Assembly: GCA_015680685.1 (NCBI GenBank)
Contig: MNCI01013774.1
Location: 102,017 to 166,016 of the forward strand
Length of the DNA: 64,000 bases
Direction of reading: 5' to 3'
DNA from: Gnetum montanum
Lineage: Eukaryota > Streptophyta > Gnetopsida > Gnetales > Gnetaceae
In this document: one piece after another, positions 20,004 to 31,405 of the stretch
How the letters are laid out: each line of letters opens with the position of its first letter
How positions within the stretch are numbered: position 1 is the first letter of the stretch
Position numbers and translations under genes: made by a program
The notes under the pieces: generated by a model
What the model was told of the DNA's origin: nothing
Seen by the model: only the letters and a program-made list of their open reading frames with translations
Database searches by the model: none

Positions 20004-21953
20004 TCAAAATTTGGCTTTGGCTGGGGGGGGGCCTTCAGGGGTAGTTGTGGCTTGGCTGGTGCCGGCACCAGCCGTGGCCTCGGGCGCTGTTGTGGGGGCC
20101 TTCTTGTTCTTGTTCTTTGCGCTTTCAGTCAGCGTGGCTACTGTCGTTGTTGCCGCCTTACCCTTGTCTTTGGCCTTGTTATGTGCGTTCCTGTAGGCGA
20201 CATACGCTGGGTCTTTGCTGGCCTCCGCAGCATCTTGGATGATTCTAACTTGCGCGAAGGCCTGGTGTAGAGAGTTGGGGGAAAGGTAATACAACTTTGA
20301 TTTAATAAAGTCATTGACCGCTCCTTTGAATATCGCTAGCATATGTGAGTCCGCTATTGGCTCGCGGATCTCATTCAAAGTAGCGTTCCATCGCTGCATA
20401 AACTTTTGGATGGGCTCGAGTGGGTGTTGTTTCACCCCCATTAGCTGATCCAGCGTGACTTCCGGCTTCAGATTATATTTGAAGCGGGTCACAAATTGGG
20501 TCAGCAGCTCTTCCAAGGTTGAGATGGAAGAGCGTGGGAGGGCTCGGTACCAGTCCAATGCTTTCCCGGTTAATGACATTGCAAAGACTCTGATAATCGT
20601 ATGTGGCCACTGTTGTAACAATAAGGATTCAGATCGAAAGGTGACCAAGTGAGCGTTGGGATCCCCCTCCCCATTGTATTTGGTGAAATGAGGCAGAGAC
20701 ATCCCTGACGGCAGTGATAGCATTGGCACCGCTGGACTAATCAGATCATCCTGATAAAAGTCCATGATTTGAATAGCATCAGATCCAGCGGCTTTGAGAC
20801 GTCGGACCTCCTCAGTGAGGGTCTGTATAAGCTGGAAGGCTTGGTCCAGACCCATTGATGAAGGTGCCTGTGCAGCAGGCAAATGAGGTTGGACTGGGAA
20901 GGCGGCGCCAGGAAACAGAAACGCCGGGAGAGGCTGGCTGGCTGCTTGCGGGGCGGGGATCCCTGCAGGCGGAGGGACCTGTGAAGACCACCACCTGTTG
21001 GTTTGCGACGAGGGCTTAGCCGTCGCCTGCTGCGTAGGATGAGGATAGATATATTACGGGACCCCCTGTGGGACCTGTGTTGCGGGTGCAACAGAGGGTT
21101 GTGCACCATACAGCGCAGACCGGTTGTGTTGCACTGCAGGGTTGGCCCACGGAACGGCTGCAGGCTGTTGGATGTATGCTTGGGGCTGAATAGCTGTGGC
21201 GATCTGTTGAGTTGGAGGGGGCGGAAACATTTGCGTTGGGCGAGTTGTCGATACGGTGTAAGATTGTATCTGAGGGATGAAATGGGGCGCGGTGGTCACC
21301 GGGACCATCGCTGGAATGCTAAGTACCCACAGTAACAGAACCGCCCCCACATTATTGTGAGGCATTTGTACTTGCAGCCCAGACGGCTGCGCGGTGGCCT
21401 GCGGAAGGACAGGAATGTGCATCTGCGCGGTCATGGCTAGGTCAAGAGGGGCAACCTCTCCGTTAAAAGGAAACAAAGGATTTACGTACGTGTGGGGGGT
21501 CAGAGTATGGAACGAATGTTCCGACTGGGCTGCAAATTCGTCCTCTTCCTCTTCCCCATGCTGGGGCTCCACAGTAGCCCGCGAAGCCTGGCTTTTGGCC
21601 ATGACCAACTGTGTTATAAGTTCGTGTTGGTGTTCGGTCAAGGGAATTATGTCGTAAGCTGTTGGCTTAAAATCATAGCCCCCTCGATGGAGCACCTCAA
21701 AGTTTCGTTTTGCTTCGAGTTCGGCTCAGCTAAGGGCTAGCTTCGCCTGGATCTTAACACATATAAAGTTGTATTCTTCAGGGGTTATAACCGTAAAGAT
21801 GGGCTCTTTTCCCTGAAGCCTCAACGACTGGCGCAATGGCCCCTGAGATCCTGTTGCGCCAGGAGCTGGCCTGGTGACCTCGAGAGGGTTCACAGATGCG
21901 GCACCTAGATCGGTAGGGACCATGGCAGTTGTGTTTGTATACAAGGAATCCAT
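20004..21953 (-). pseudogene. gag of element B
   Basis: One frame from ATG 21953 to 20004 has two stops (21726-21728 and 21054-21056), both one transition from Arg or Gln codons. The first ~300 residues are Pro/Gln/Ala-rich. The retrotransposon gag domain is at 20300-20720 (FTKYNGEGDP, then MSLTGKALDWYRALP, MGVKQHPLEPI). Before 20004 a run of nine G on the plus strand (20022-20031) puts the frame out of step with the zinc-knuckle part. One base fewer in that run would restore continuity, so it may be a sequencing error or a true frameshift. Gag forms the capsid that packages element RNA in the cytoplasm. Confidence 0.85.
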
Positions 21954-22174
21954 TGATCAATGAAGTTAACGGTAACTGGTAATCGGATCTAAGAGATGAC
22001 TGGCAACAAAAGCACAAATAGGCTTTCTACCCTGTAGGATTTCAAAGAAATCATCCTTGCGACCGATCTACACCACACGATTCGCTGTAAACTTCCTTAG
22101 AGGTATTACGCCTACGGTTTAGGGTATGGATCGCTAATAGGGCTACCCGAAATATTCGGATTGGAGCCAAAACG

Positions 22175-22192
22175 GCTCTCCTTCTAGCGCCA
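22175..22192 (-). other. Primer-binding site of element B
   Basis: The minus strand reads TGGCGCTAGAAGGAGAGC six bases after the 5' LTR end (CGTTACA). The TGG start pairs with the CCA tail of a tRNA. I did not assign the tRNA. The distance to the gag ATG is about 220 bases. Confidence 0.75.
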
Positions 22193-22198
22193 GAAAAC

Positions 22199-23374
22199 TG
22201 TAACGACGGAAAACGTCGGCAGCTGGAAAATACTGACTAAATTCCATGTACACAGTTTTAACCAGGGATCCGCGCGAGGGCTATGCTGGAAAAACGAATC
22301 CGCGGCACCCTGAACGGTCTTGTCGATCAGACAGGGACTTACTAATCAGTAAACCGATGAATATCTCGTGAAACGATCTGATTTGAGGGATCGCAAAAAC
22401 GAGGGGAAAACGATGTAGACGAATTGCAACGATGATAATGCTAAACACGATAAGAGGAGGCTGACATAAGAGAAACATGTAGCTTCAAGATCTACGCTTT
22501 AACTTGGAAAATGTATGTTTTGTATATCTCGTTACATTGGGGAGACCCCGATTACTGGATATAAAGCAAGCACAAAACAACAAGAAAACTGTCCAGACAG
22601 AAGTCTGATCTACCTCGAGGGGTAAAGCCGGTATGCAAGGAAGGTCAAGCTCTGACGCCTATCGATCAACTGTTTCTGACCAATAGAATCTTCCCAGCAG
22701 AATGATTACTCCTGTCGCCGGTGCTTCAAGCGAACTGTGCTCTGTTTCGGTTGTAAGGTGATGCTGTCAACAATTGCCAAAGCGCTGCTCTCTGTATCTC
22801 GGCTCAAAGGTGATAAGTGCTCCAGTGCTCAGAAAAATGCCTTTGCTTCTCTGATTTGCCAACCCCTGTATCTTTGTCAACTGGTGTATTTATAGGCTGC
22901 GACGCTCCGTGGAAAAGGTGCAACCCTGATGACGTGTGTCCCGAATGTTTTGGGCACTGTTGGTTTGACCATTTTTGCGTTAAACTTCATGACTACGCAC
23001 AATACGCTCGTTCGCGTATTGTGCATGTGAAGAAGAGGTGCACGTCGGGCATGTCTCAACTGTCTTTGGGTTATATTACGCTCATTTACGCTGTGTTGCG
23101 TGTATGAGCGTAACGTAACATGGAAACAATGGATTCAAGCTGTTTTATGCTTGGTTACGCAGCCGCGCGTGATGAAGCGTAAACACTGTTTAGCTTGGTG
23201 ATGCAATACGCTGTGATACGCTACATTGCGTGATGAGCGTATGATGAGCAATCGCACTTTCTTAGACTTTTCCTTTGATCGTTCTGGAGCTTATTACGCT
23301 GCCGTGCGTAACAGAGCGTAAACCTGTCCTTGAACAAAAGACTTAGCAAAATACACAAGAAGTCGCATATCATG
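22199..23374 (-). repeat. 5' LTR of element B, truncated by a gap
   Basis: Aligned with 6648-7824, about 26 differences were seen, all before the position matching 7500. The last ~320 bases, which hold most of the GCGTAA cluster, are identical. The outer ~280 bases are missing in the N-gap, apart from the inverted 43-base end piece at 23482-23524. Confidence 0.85.
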
Positions 23375-23524
23375 NNNNNNNNNNNNNNNNNNNNNNNNNN
23401 NNNNNNNNNNNNNNNNNNNNNNNNNNNNNNNNNNNNNNNNNNNNNNNNNNNNNNNNNNNNNNNNNNNNNNNNNNNNNNNNNTGAAACACCGTAAAAAATT
23501 GCGAGTCGGCCTCAGGCAAAGATT
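23375..23524. other. N-gap plus inverted 43-bp LTR end (assembly artefact)
   Basis: After the Ns, 23482-23524 is the reverse complement of 8059-8101, the outer end of the B LTR, and it stops at a single N (23525). The true orientation should run into the right flank. The target duplication is therefore hidden. The bases 23526-23638 show nothing recognisable. Confidence 0.8.
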
Positions 23525-23638
23525 NTTTAACATAGATTAAATTCAGTAATAAAGTAAGGGTGAGATCAATATTAGAAAACTAGTAAATCTAGCTTGTTAT
23601 ATAAAAAAGGGAATAAAAATAACTTGAATAATTATTGA

Positions 23639-24000
23639 ATGATTGATGTGAGTGCCTTTGCTAAGTTGTTGGGCACTTTGCTAGAAAAGAGAATTAGTTC
23701 TTGGAATGAAGGTAACCGAGTTAGGGCACAATATCAAGTAAGTTTTAGAAAAAATCACTTCATTATTGATCATGTAGTTGCTCTTAGACACAACATGGAG
23801 TTTGCAAAAATGCCTAATAAAAAAAGTTTTTATTTGTTTTATTGATTTTCCAAAAGCATATAATTTAGTTGTTTATACAAAACTATGGTTACGCTTGCAT
23901 AAAATTGGCCTTCCTTCAGATTTGATTGTAGAAACTCAAAGATTGTATGAGGAAGTGATTATTAAAGTTGTAGATAGTATGCCAAAGAAAAAATTTTAAT
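23639..24000 (+). pseudogene. Non-LTR (LINE) reverse transcriptase fragment
   Basis: Translation across one stop and one frameshift gives LLEKRISSWNEGNRVRAQYQ, SFRKNHFIIDHVVALRH, a FSKAYNLV stretch and LPSDLIVETQRLYEEV. These are the finger and palm motifs of LINE-type RT (FRK-H-T-DH, F-D-KA-D). The catalytic YADD region is missing. It is short, broken and not joined to an endonuclease, so it is a dead fragment. It differs from the RTE fragment at 62960. Confidence 0.7.
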
Positions 24001-24199
24001 TTTAGAGGAAAACTGGCATTATGCAAGGTTTTATGCTTTCTTCAAATGGACTTGGACTCGATGTTAACCTTTGAAAAGGTATTGAAAGAGTGTAAAAGAT
24101 TTTTCTTCTCAATGAGTTAAAAGTGAAGATGCTAACATCTTACTCAATGTTATTATGTGAATGTGATTTATTACCTTTAGAAGCAAGAAGAGGAAATAT

Positions 24200-25400
24200 G
24201 GCAGGATAGTTGAGTGTTTCGAGAGCTCCTAAACAAATGTCTACCATATGACATAAGGAGGTGTGAGATAGACTCATTAACACAAGGCAAGTAAGCATTG
24301 AATTGTTTGATATTCCTAATAATATCACTACCCTACAGTTTGAACTAATTATCTTAAAAGGCAAACTTGTATGACTTAAAGCAAAAAGATAATAGGATGG
24401 GCTTTGTTGCAATTTGTGCAAAGAAAGAATTGGTAGAACTTGAAGCTATATTTAATGAACCTGAGCTACATGTCACACTATAGAATCTAAAGTAGTTCAT
24501 AATAGATGACTAAAGACCCAAGTTTAGGATCTATCTAAAGAAAAGAGGAGGCCACATGAGATGTCTCATAGACAAGGGTAGAATCACATGCCCTTTAGAA
24601 AATCATTGTTGAATCAAAAGTGGTAAGTGAGGACTTGTCTAGATAAAACCAAAAGTTGGAGATTGCTAAGAAAGAGAGATAATATGAGAATAGCAAGGTT
24701 GTCTTGTCAAAGTCATGTAGGATGTCTAATTAATATGGTAGTAGTTAGCTATTGAAATTGTTACTTGAAAAATGAAGAAAAATAATATGAGAATAACCAA
24801 AAATATAATGTTGGCTTGCAAAAAGAAATCAATGAAAAGATGATCAAGGCACCCAAGACCAAACTTGATGTCATTTTGCAATAGCCAAGTATGATATCAT
24901 GGACAAGTATTCTAGATGTAATGAGCATTATAGGCTAAGCCGAGTCAAAGCTAAAGCATCTACATATTCAACATCTCACCCATGATTTAAATCTAGCCAA
25001 CCTATGCTACTTTCGTTTGGAAATTCTCATAGTAGGAAGGTCCCATAGCAAATTTGAGAAAGAGCTTGTAGCCATAATTTTATTATTCAATTGTTAATAA
25101 TAAGTTCATGATCAAAATAAAGGGAAGTTACAAGCTATGATGGCAAAGTTAAAGGTTTTGAAGGCCAAATTAATCAGCCATAAAAATGTGGTGGATAATC
25201 TCAAGAGATGAATGGTAGATTACCAAGCATGTAAGGAACAACTCAGAGTACTCAAATTAGAGTGAACCATGTTTGCTACTTGGTATGTCAAATAAACATA
25301 CTTTTTCTAATTCTACCATGTCCATGAAATATTCCACTTCCACATAACTTGGCCAAGCATGTTTGAATCACTATGAACCCACAGACAAATAAACAAAAGC
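24200..25400 (+). pseudogene. Decayed ORF3 C-terminal half of another Athila-like copy
   Basis: LFDIPNNITTLQ-ELI and KGKLV near 24300 match LFDIPQDVIAIQ and KGKLVLIE in the G copy (about 3450-3520). Near 25200-25290 the YQACKEQLRVLKLE and TMFATWYVK stretch matches the end of ORF3 in G. Many stops and frameshifts separate these islands. It shows that a fourth member of the family once lay here. From 25400 to 25767 there is only AT-rich sequence. Confidence 0.6.
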
Positions 25401-25767
25401 TTTAGTTCATAGAACATGAAGTTGTCAACCCATCATTTAAATGCTTTTGAGAATTTTTTGTAAATTTTTACTATTTGTTATTTTCTATTTTTATAAAATA
25501 TATACCCTCAACTAATTTTGTTAAATGTATTACTTGCACTTTTGCAATGTTAATTAATTATTGTCACTCCATCAAACTTCATCCACTTTGTATAACTGAA
25601 GGATGAGTTTTAAATTCATTGTAAAGTTATGAAAGGTTATAAGAGTTCACCAAAGAGACACAACTACTTACAAAGTATAAAGGAACCTGAGCCCATATGT
25701 ATAAGATCTAACAATGTGAATCAATAAGAAGAAGTAACAACGAAACAACAATTAAGAGAAAAATGTT

Positions 25768-26207
25768 TGGTGAGTAGTAGGTACCCGTATGCCCAACCAT
25801 ACGAATCACAAGTGTTCACCCATGATTTGGTCGAATTCTATGGATGGGACTAGTTGTGGCATCTAGATTGTTAAGCATTAATCATAAGATGCTATCTTCC
25901 CACTTGGACTAGTGGTAGCTTTGTCATGTATGGTTTATTCCAAAGTGAGGCATATGATAATTGATGTTGTTAGGCCTTAATTACTCCTAGTGATAAACAT
26001 AATTGGGAATGAAATTTAGTCCTAAGTTCAAGTAATGATGGTAAGGTAAATCTACTCTAGCTTAGAGTGATGAGCATCTAATCTTGGCTTACCCTACACA
26101 TCTTAGGCTCATGTAACCATTATTAGGTTACCAGGCATTATGCTATTGGGCAAACCAAGCAATAACACTACTAGGACTACCAAACAATTACACTTAAATG
26201 CTCAAAA
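25768..26207 (-). repeat. Partial LTR, minus strand, of the E/F family
   Basis: Starts TGGTGAGTAGTAGGTACCC, the reverse complement of the family LTR 3' end with one change. It carries the usual marks of this LTR in reverse (CCAACCATACGAA, the two block words near 26110-26190). It ends at an N. The next piece is an inverted overlapping contig, so the rest of the LTR is missing. Confidence 0.75.
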
Positions 26208-26539
26208 NACATTTCCAAGTACTTTACTTTCTTATTCATTAGTAAATTGGAATGAGTACAACTAATTTTGAGCATTTAAGTGTAATTGTTTGGTAGTCCT
26301 AGTAGTGTTATTGCTTGGTTTGCCCAATAGCATAATGCCTGGTAACCTAATAATGGTTACATGAGCCTAAGATGTGTAGGGTAAGCCAAGATTAGATGCT
26401 CATCACTCTAAGCTAGAGTAGATTTACCTTACCATCATTACTTGAACTTAGGACTAAATTTCATTCCCAATTATGTTTATCACTAGGAGTAATTAAGGCC
26501 TAACAACATCAATTATCATATGCCTCACTTTGGAATAAA
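25934..26539. other. Perfect 274-bp inverted repeat bounded by Ns (assembly artefact)
   Basis: 25934-26207 and 26266-26539 are exact reverse complements, with single Ns at 26208 and 26540. The middle 57 bases extend the LTR in the opposite direction. In a region this decayed, a perfect inverted pair ending at Ns is best explained by one contig placed backwards beside the contig it overlaps. Confidence 0.85.
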
Positions 26540-26540
26540 N

Positions 26541-27267
26541 ATGATTTTGTAGCTAGGATATTGTTGGTGGAGAAAAACTGACTTTATTAAATATATGCAA
26601 CATCATAGATGCAACGTAGTAGCCAACTAAGATGCACTGACAGGGATGCTACAACGCAAATGTGATGTAGCATCTACGACATAGCTTCTATGATATCTTA
26701 GCCAACTGATGATTCATCAATGTTCATAGGCCAAAAAGATACAATGGTGGTGATATATTAGACCACATTTAAAGAAAGGTTTGAATCATAATTACAAAGA
26801 GGAGTAGAAGAAGAAAGTAGTCCTTGGCCCTATCGAATGGTACCTGAGAAAGAAATGAAGTGAAGTAAAGTTGAATTCCTAGATATGCCTAGCATTAAGA
26901 GGTAAATTGATGTATCATCAAAAGGCTACATAAGAGAGGACATGCTACATTTAAGGTAGGAGTCTATCAATTTGTTGTAAAGAAATTAAACCAACTTAGT
27001 AGTGGATCGGTAAAGGAGTCTAGAGTGGCCCAAGACTAAAGATAATACTTATCAATGTGCATAATAAGTGTGCTAAAAGCCCATTGTACAAAAGGATGCT
27101 ACAATAATATACAAGTCATAACATTGTCAGAGCAACATAATTGAAACACTAGAAGTGCTTATAAACTTAGCATAGCCTAACTTGATGTAATAGTAAAGAT
27201 AAAGATGATGTTACATTTTACCAGAACCTAAAACAATACTTGTTATAGACTATGTATGATAGCTTAT
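26541..27267. other. AT-rich stretch with no recognised feature
   Basis: Only stop-filled short frames are present. No LTR end, primer site, tRNA or conserved protein motif was seen. Words such as GATGCTACAACGC suggest another decayed repeat, but it could not be placed. Confidence 0.4.
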
Positions 27268-28092
27268 TGATGAGTGGCGAAGTACCCCTACACTCAACCA
27301 TACGAATATGAGCGTCTCACGTGCGATCCGGTCAAACTCCAACGACTAAGTGCTTATGCGCCCTAATGGAACACTTAAGGTTAATTAATCGCTGTCTTCC
27401 TAGACTTGTATTGTCATGGTTGTATGGTTAAGTAAGCCTAAGGTCTATGATTTTTATATCTTTTTGTCTTTTTAACGCCTATGCTAATAGGGGAAAGGTG
27501 AAGAGACTAAATGACTAACTTTGATTAACTATTCATTAACAAAGCTTGAATTATCCTAGCATCAGTATCTGTTCCCACTTGCCGCACACACCTTGAACTA
27601 GTGCAATGCTACTGGGATTACCAAACGCTATTCGTTACTGGGTTACCAAGCGTTACACACGTGCTCGAAGCGGTTGTACTGAATGCACTTAACTAGGAGA
27701 GTCAAGGGTTGAGAGAGATTAATTATCTAAGAAAGAATTTAAACATTTAATAGTAATTAAATCCTATCTAGCTTAGTCCACGTGCTGTAAGGTTTATCAG
27801 AAAGTTTATCTTTATTGCCGTACACAAATGTGTGCTTAGGTACAATTTGCTTGAATAAAGATCTGTTCACTTTGAGACTCCTACTGCGGGCACATGGAAA
27901 TTATTCTAACTCTGGAATGGTAAAATTGCTATAGTTTGGCTAAGGGTCTAGATCTAGATGAGTGAACAAGGGAATGCCGCCTCTTATTTATAGAACTAGC
28001 GACGGGCTGCGATATTGCGTACATGATATCGCAAGGGCCGACGCGATATTGCGGATGTGATATCACGGTTGATGCAATATCGCGGCTCATCA
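27268..28092 (-). repeat. 3' LTR of element C (825 bp)
   Basis: Plus-strand start TGATGAGTGGCGAAG and end CTCATCA, followed by the reversed purine tract TACCCCCATGACTA. U3 (about 27985-28092) holds several GATATC/GCAATATCGC palindromic units. The TATA box reads TATAAATAA on the minus strand near 27990. Confidence 0.9.
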
Positions 28093-28106
28093 TACCCCCA
28101 TGACTA
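28093..28106 (-). other. Polypurine tract of element C
   Basis: The minus strand reads TAGTCATGGGGGTA directly before the LTR start TGATGAG. It matches the tracts of G and D. Confidence 0.8.
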
Positions 28107-30120
28107 AATAAAAACTCGTCCTCGAGTTCCTTACAAAATATTGGGAAGGTATGGGATTATTAACTTGAATGATACTAATGGTGAATGGGGTGACATGTGA
28201 ACAAATCATCATTACAATAGATGGCAAACTTAGTGATCATGACAACAAGAGTGAACACTATACACATTTGACATCCAGCCTTATTTGGTAGTTGAGAGAG
28301 AAGAGAGAAGAGAGAGAGAAAATAAGAAGTTTGTTGCTGCCAACGCCAAGATTGTGCTTTTCATTATCCATCCATAAGCGTGTCATCAATCTTGTTCCTT
28401 GCATAACTATTTCAGCACCAGTCCATTCCAAGTGTTTCCTCCAGGTCCAATCCGTTGTTGTATGATTGCCATCTACACACACAACATAGTCTAATATTAG
28501 TAAGGGTAAACGAATCACAATGTAGTTAATACCCTGCCTTAGTGTAAGGTCCATTGGCTAAGTTGTGATATGGGTAGTACGGATCTAGAGATATAATACT
28601 GGTGACTACCCGAGGTGTAGGGGTTAAGAGAAAAATCAAAAAAATTGGACCAAGACCCCCATGACTGAAAGAAAACCTTTGGTAGCGATAGAATAGAAAA
28701 AGATAAAGAATAAGAAAAATGGAGAAAAAGAAACAACGACCATGCTAATAAAATGGATGTCAAAGATGGAAATGAAAAAAATAAATGGTGACTGTGGAAA
28801 TGTTTAAGGGTAAGAAATTAACGGATGCACCAAATAGGAATGCTAGTGGGTCCTCCCCAAAGCAGGCTCATGCCCTTAACGCCTTGACAATCCCACATTC
28901 AAAGAGTTTGTAGGCTCTAAAAATGTCATTTGGAAGCAAGAGTTAAAATCTTAACCACAAGAGTTTACCAAAAAGAAAACAATGCATCTACCAAAATATG
29001 GACTATTGATACAACTGGCAATGAGGTGTATAATGGAGAAAGAATGATGGCAAGAAGAGCATGGAATGGAATCTAAAAAATAAGGTGGTGTACAACCCCT
29101 TGTGTATGAATGGTTAATGTGACATAGTATATCTCATTCCAAATCCAGCCTCAAACAATCCACATCCAGTGACTTCGCATTAATACATTTGGCCCATCCA
29201 TCCACTTGAAGTAACAAGAATGCTTTCACCAAAGAGTCACCACCATTCCGACAAAGCGAAAGAGGAGAAAGTAGGAAGCGAGAAGGGCCTTAGTTAGAGG
29301 GAACATGTTTATTTTAGTTCCATAACCAGTGCTTGTAGCCTAGATGATTATTTCATCTAAGGGGTGTGCTTTGAATTCTCACAGTGTGTTTTTTGTTTTT
29401 GTTTTTGTTTTTTGTGTTTTGCATGAGAACCATACCATGCAAAGACTTATTATTTTTATTAGCTTAGCTTCCTGATAATGGAGTGACATCGGAATGGTAA
29501 GGAAAAATCAAGAAGAAAACATCCAAGGACCCAAGAGAATGGCCAACATAAGTGCATCAAATCCCCTTGAAGTCACATCCTTTTCAATCCTTGAGTCCTT
29601 CCTTAGTTTGAGAAATGCCCAGTCATCGATTTGTTGATAGTTCTTATTATTGAGAAATTGACTGTATAGTTCCAAGCCAAGAGAGATCATAGAAATTCAT
29701 GGATGCATGGATGATGTGGACTCATTGCCTGTTATATCAAAAGAACCATACCTTAGTATCAACATCATTACACAAAGGTGAAAACCAAACATTAGCAATC
29801 AATGGAATACAATTCATACCATCATCAGGAGCACTTATTAAGTGACAAACTTAACAAAAAAAAATAAATAAACACAAAAATAAACGAAAAAATTATGAAC
29901 GATGTTGCAAAAAAAAAAAAAAACAAGAAAAGTTAAAGAAATTTGCAAAACAAAAATGTGTAAAACAAAAACTTAAAAAGGAACTGAGGGTCTTAATTGA
30001 TTAGCATAGGTGGCCATCTTCCCCATGACTAAGTTGGAAGGGAGAGATCCAAAATGGTGAGCAAGGTTGTCCTTTCTCCAATGTGCTATGTGCATAGACC
30101 ATTCTAGGTTCATGATAAGG
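28107..30120 (-). other. Post-pol spacer of C, non-coding, with simple repeats
   Basis: Blocks at about 28840-28900 and 29540-29580 match, in reverse, the spacer of G (about 970-1060 and 350-390). It holds a GA-rich microsatellite (28290-28327), a TTTTTG repeat (29391-29420) and an A run (29911-29925). ORFs at 28258-28763 and 29508-29690 have no family support. Confidence 0.6.
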
Positions 30121-30126
30121 TTTGAT

Positions 30127-30715
30127 CTATTGCACATAGACTAGTATTCTCCTATCGGAGTACTTGTTTGAATTTTCTAGGAGTTTCCAACTTCCCTTGA
30201 TTGGTGTTCTTAGATTAAGGGTTGGAAGTTGGTGACACTCATGCTCTAGTGCATCTATGCTTTCGACGTGTGCACATGTTGTTCCCTTAGTTAGTTCCAT
30301 GCATATTGGTGAGTTGCTCTCTTGGTTAGCTATCAACCACTAGGTGTTTTCTTATTGTGTGGTTGCTACATACAGGCACCTTTGTATGTTAACCTCTAGT
30401 GCACACCGGTTGCATGCAGGAAATGCTGAACATTCTTGTACGCCATCNTTACTTGGATCACTAGGAAATTAGCTGGGTATGACCACCCACACATAGTGGT
30501 AACGATGTCCTCCACCAGTCCCAAGGGAATAGTGATGGACTAGTCAGCCAGCTCTAAGCAAATATTGCTCTTCTTTAGTGGAGGTAGGTTCTAGGCTTTA
30601 TACATTTCTTGTGGTATTAAGTTGACTCCAGAACCTGAGTCAAGAAGAGCTTTACGTGGTTCATTCCCAATGACTTGGAGGTAGATTAAGGGATTTCCAG
30701 GATCAGAGAATTTCC
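30127..30715 (-). pseudogene. Protease region of element C
   Basis: The minus strand near 30620-30700 reads NEPRKALLDSGSGVNLI, the aspartic protease active site (DSGSG), matching the intact version in D (53446-54138). A single N at 30448 removes the flap and C-terminal motifs that D has. After 30130 the sequence goes directly into the post-pol spacer, so pol is deleted. Confidence 0.7.
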
Positions 30716-31405
30716 TGGGAAGGTGGCCCTCCTTGATCCAGTTAGTGACAGTATGTGTTAACATAACTGTATGTGTTGAGCTCTATTTTTGATTTGAAGG
30801 GAGCTCTGAAGCCTTATTTGATGAAGAGGTGTTTAGAGGCTCAACCACTTGTGGTTGTGAGAGCCTGTTTGGACTATTGGTTCTGAAGAAAGGTCTTCTC
30901 TTTTTACGGTTGTCAAAACTAGTAGTGGGTTGAAGGTTCACAGCTCTCATAGCATTATGTTGTTGCAGTTGAGTGTGGGGAGTTTCCCATGCATTGCTGG
31001 AGTAGGTGGTAGTGGAGCTATTGGTGTAAGAGTCGCGGATGGGTTCAGAGGATGGTATGCGTGTGGTGTGTCTCTCCCAGGAGAAGGAGTCCTATAGTAA
31101 TCCTGAGCTTGGTAGTGACATTGTGAGGTTGCATGACCAACAGAGTCACTTGGAGAGATTGGCTCCTACACATAATAGCCATATGGATCCGGTTGCCAGT
31201 AAGGGTATTGTTGCCTAGGCGGTGGCATCCCCCATGACTATGGGTATTGCCACTGCTGGTGTTGCTCAATAGGTTGTGGCAGAGTTCCACTTGGATAATA
31301 TGTTAAGGTTTGGTGGAACTTCCTTGGGTTAGCTTGGGGATAAGGTAACCTTCGGAGTGCTTGCTATTTGTTAAGTTGTGGATTAAGTGCATACACTCCA
31401 AACTC

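Larger units (their letters stand above)
6648..23524 (-). mobile_element. Element B: Tat/Ogre-like Ty3/gypsy retrotransposon
   Basis: LTRs beginning TGTAACGACGG on the plus strand lie at 6648 and 22199, so the element reads right to left. In its own direction: LTR, primer site, gag, zinc knuckle, protease, a ~5 kb spacer with an antisense gene, RT, RNase H, a second RNase H, integrase, a tandem-repeat 3' region, purine tract, LTR. The second RNase H and the protease-RT split point to the Tat/Ogre group. By hand count the LTRs differ at about 26 of ~1,180 aligned bases, so it is much younger than the nest to its right. A target duplication cannot be tested, because the right end is inverted beside a gap. 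The left flank is TTATT. Confidence 0.85.

Noticed and set aside
6643-23530. A 5-bp target duplication for element B (TTATT on the left)
   Set aside because: The right end is inverted next to an N, and the bases after it do not match, so no duplication can be claimed.
25934-26539. Large perfect hairpin that could be a MITE or small-RNA locus
   Set aside because: Both outer limits are single Ns and the arms are identical in an otherwise decayed LTR, so a reversed contig is far more likely.
28290-29925. GA, TTTTTG and A-run tracts as functional elements
   Set aside because: Ordinary microsatellites in a dead spacer, with no sign of conservation.
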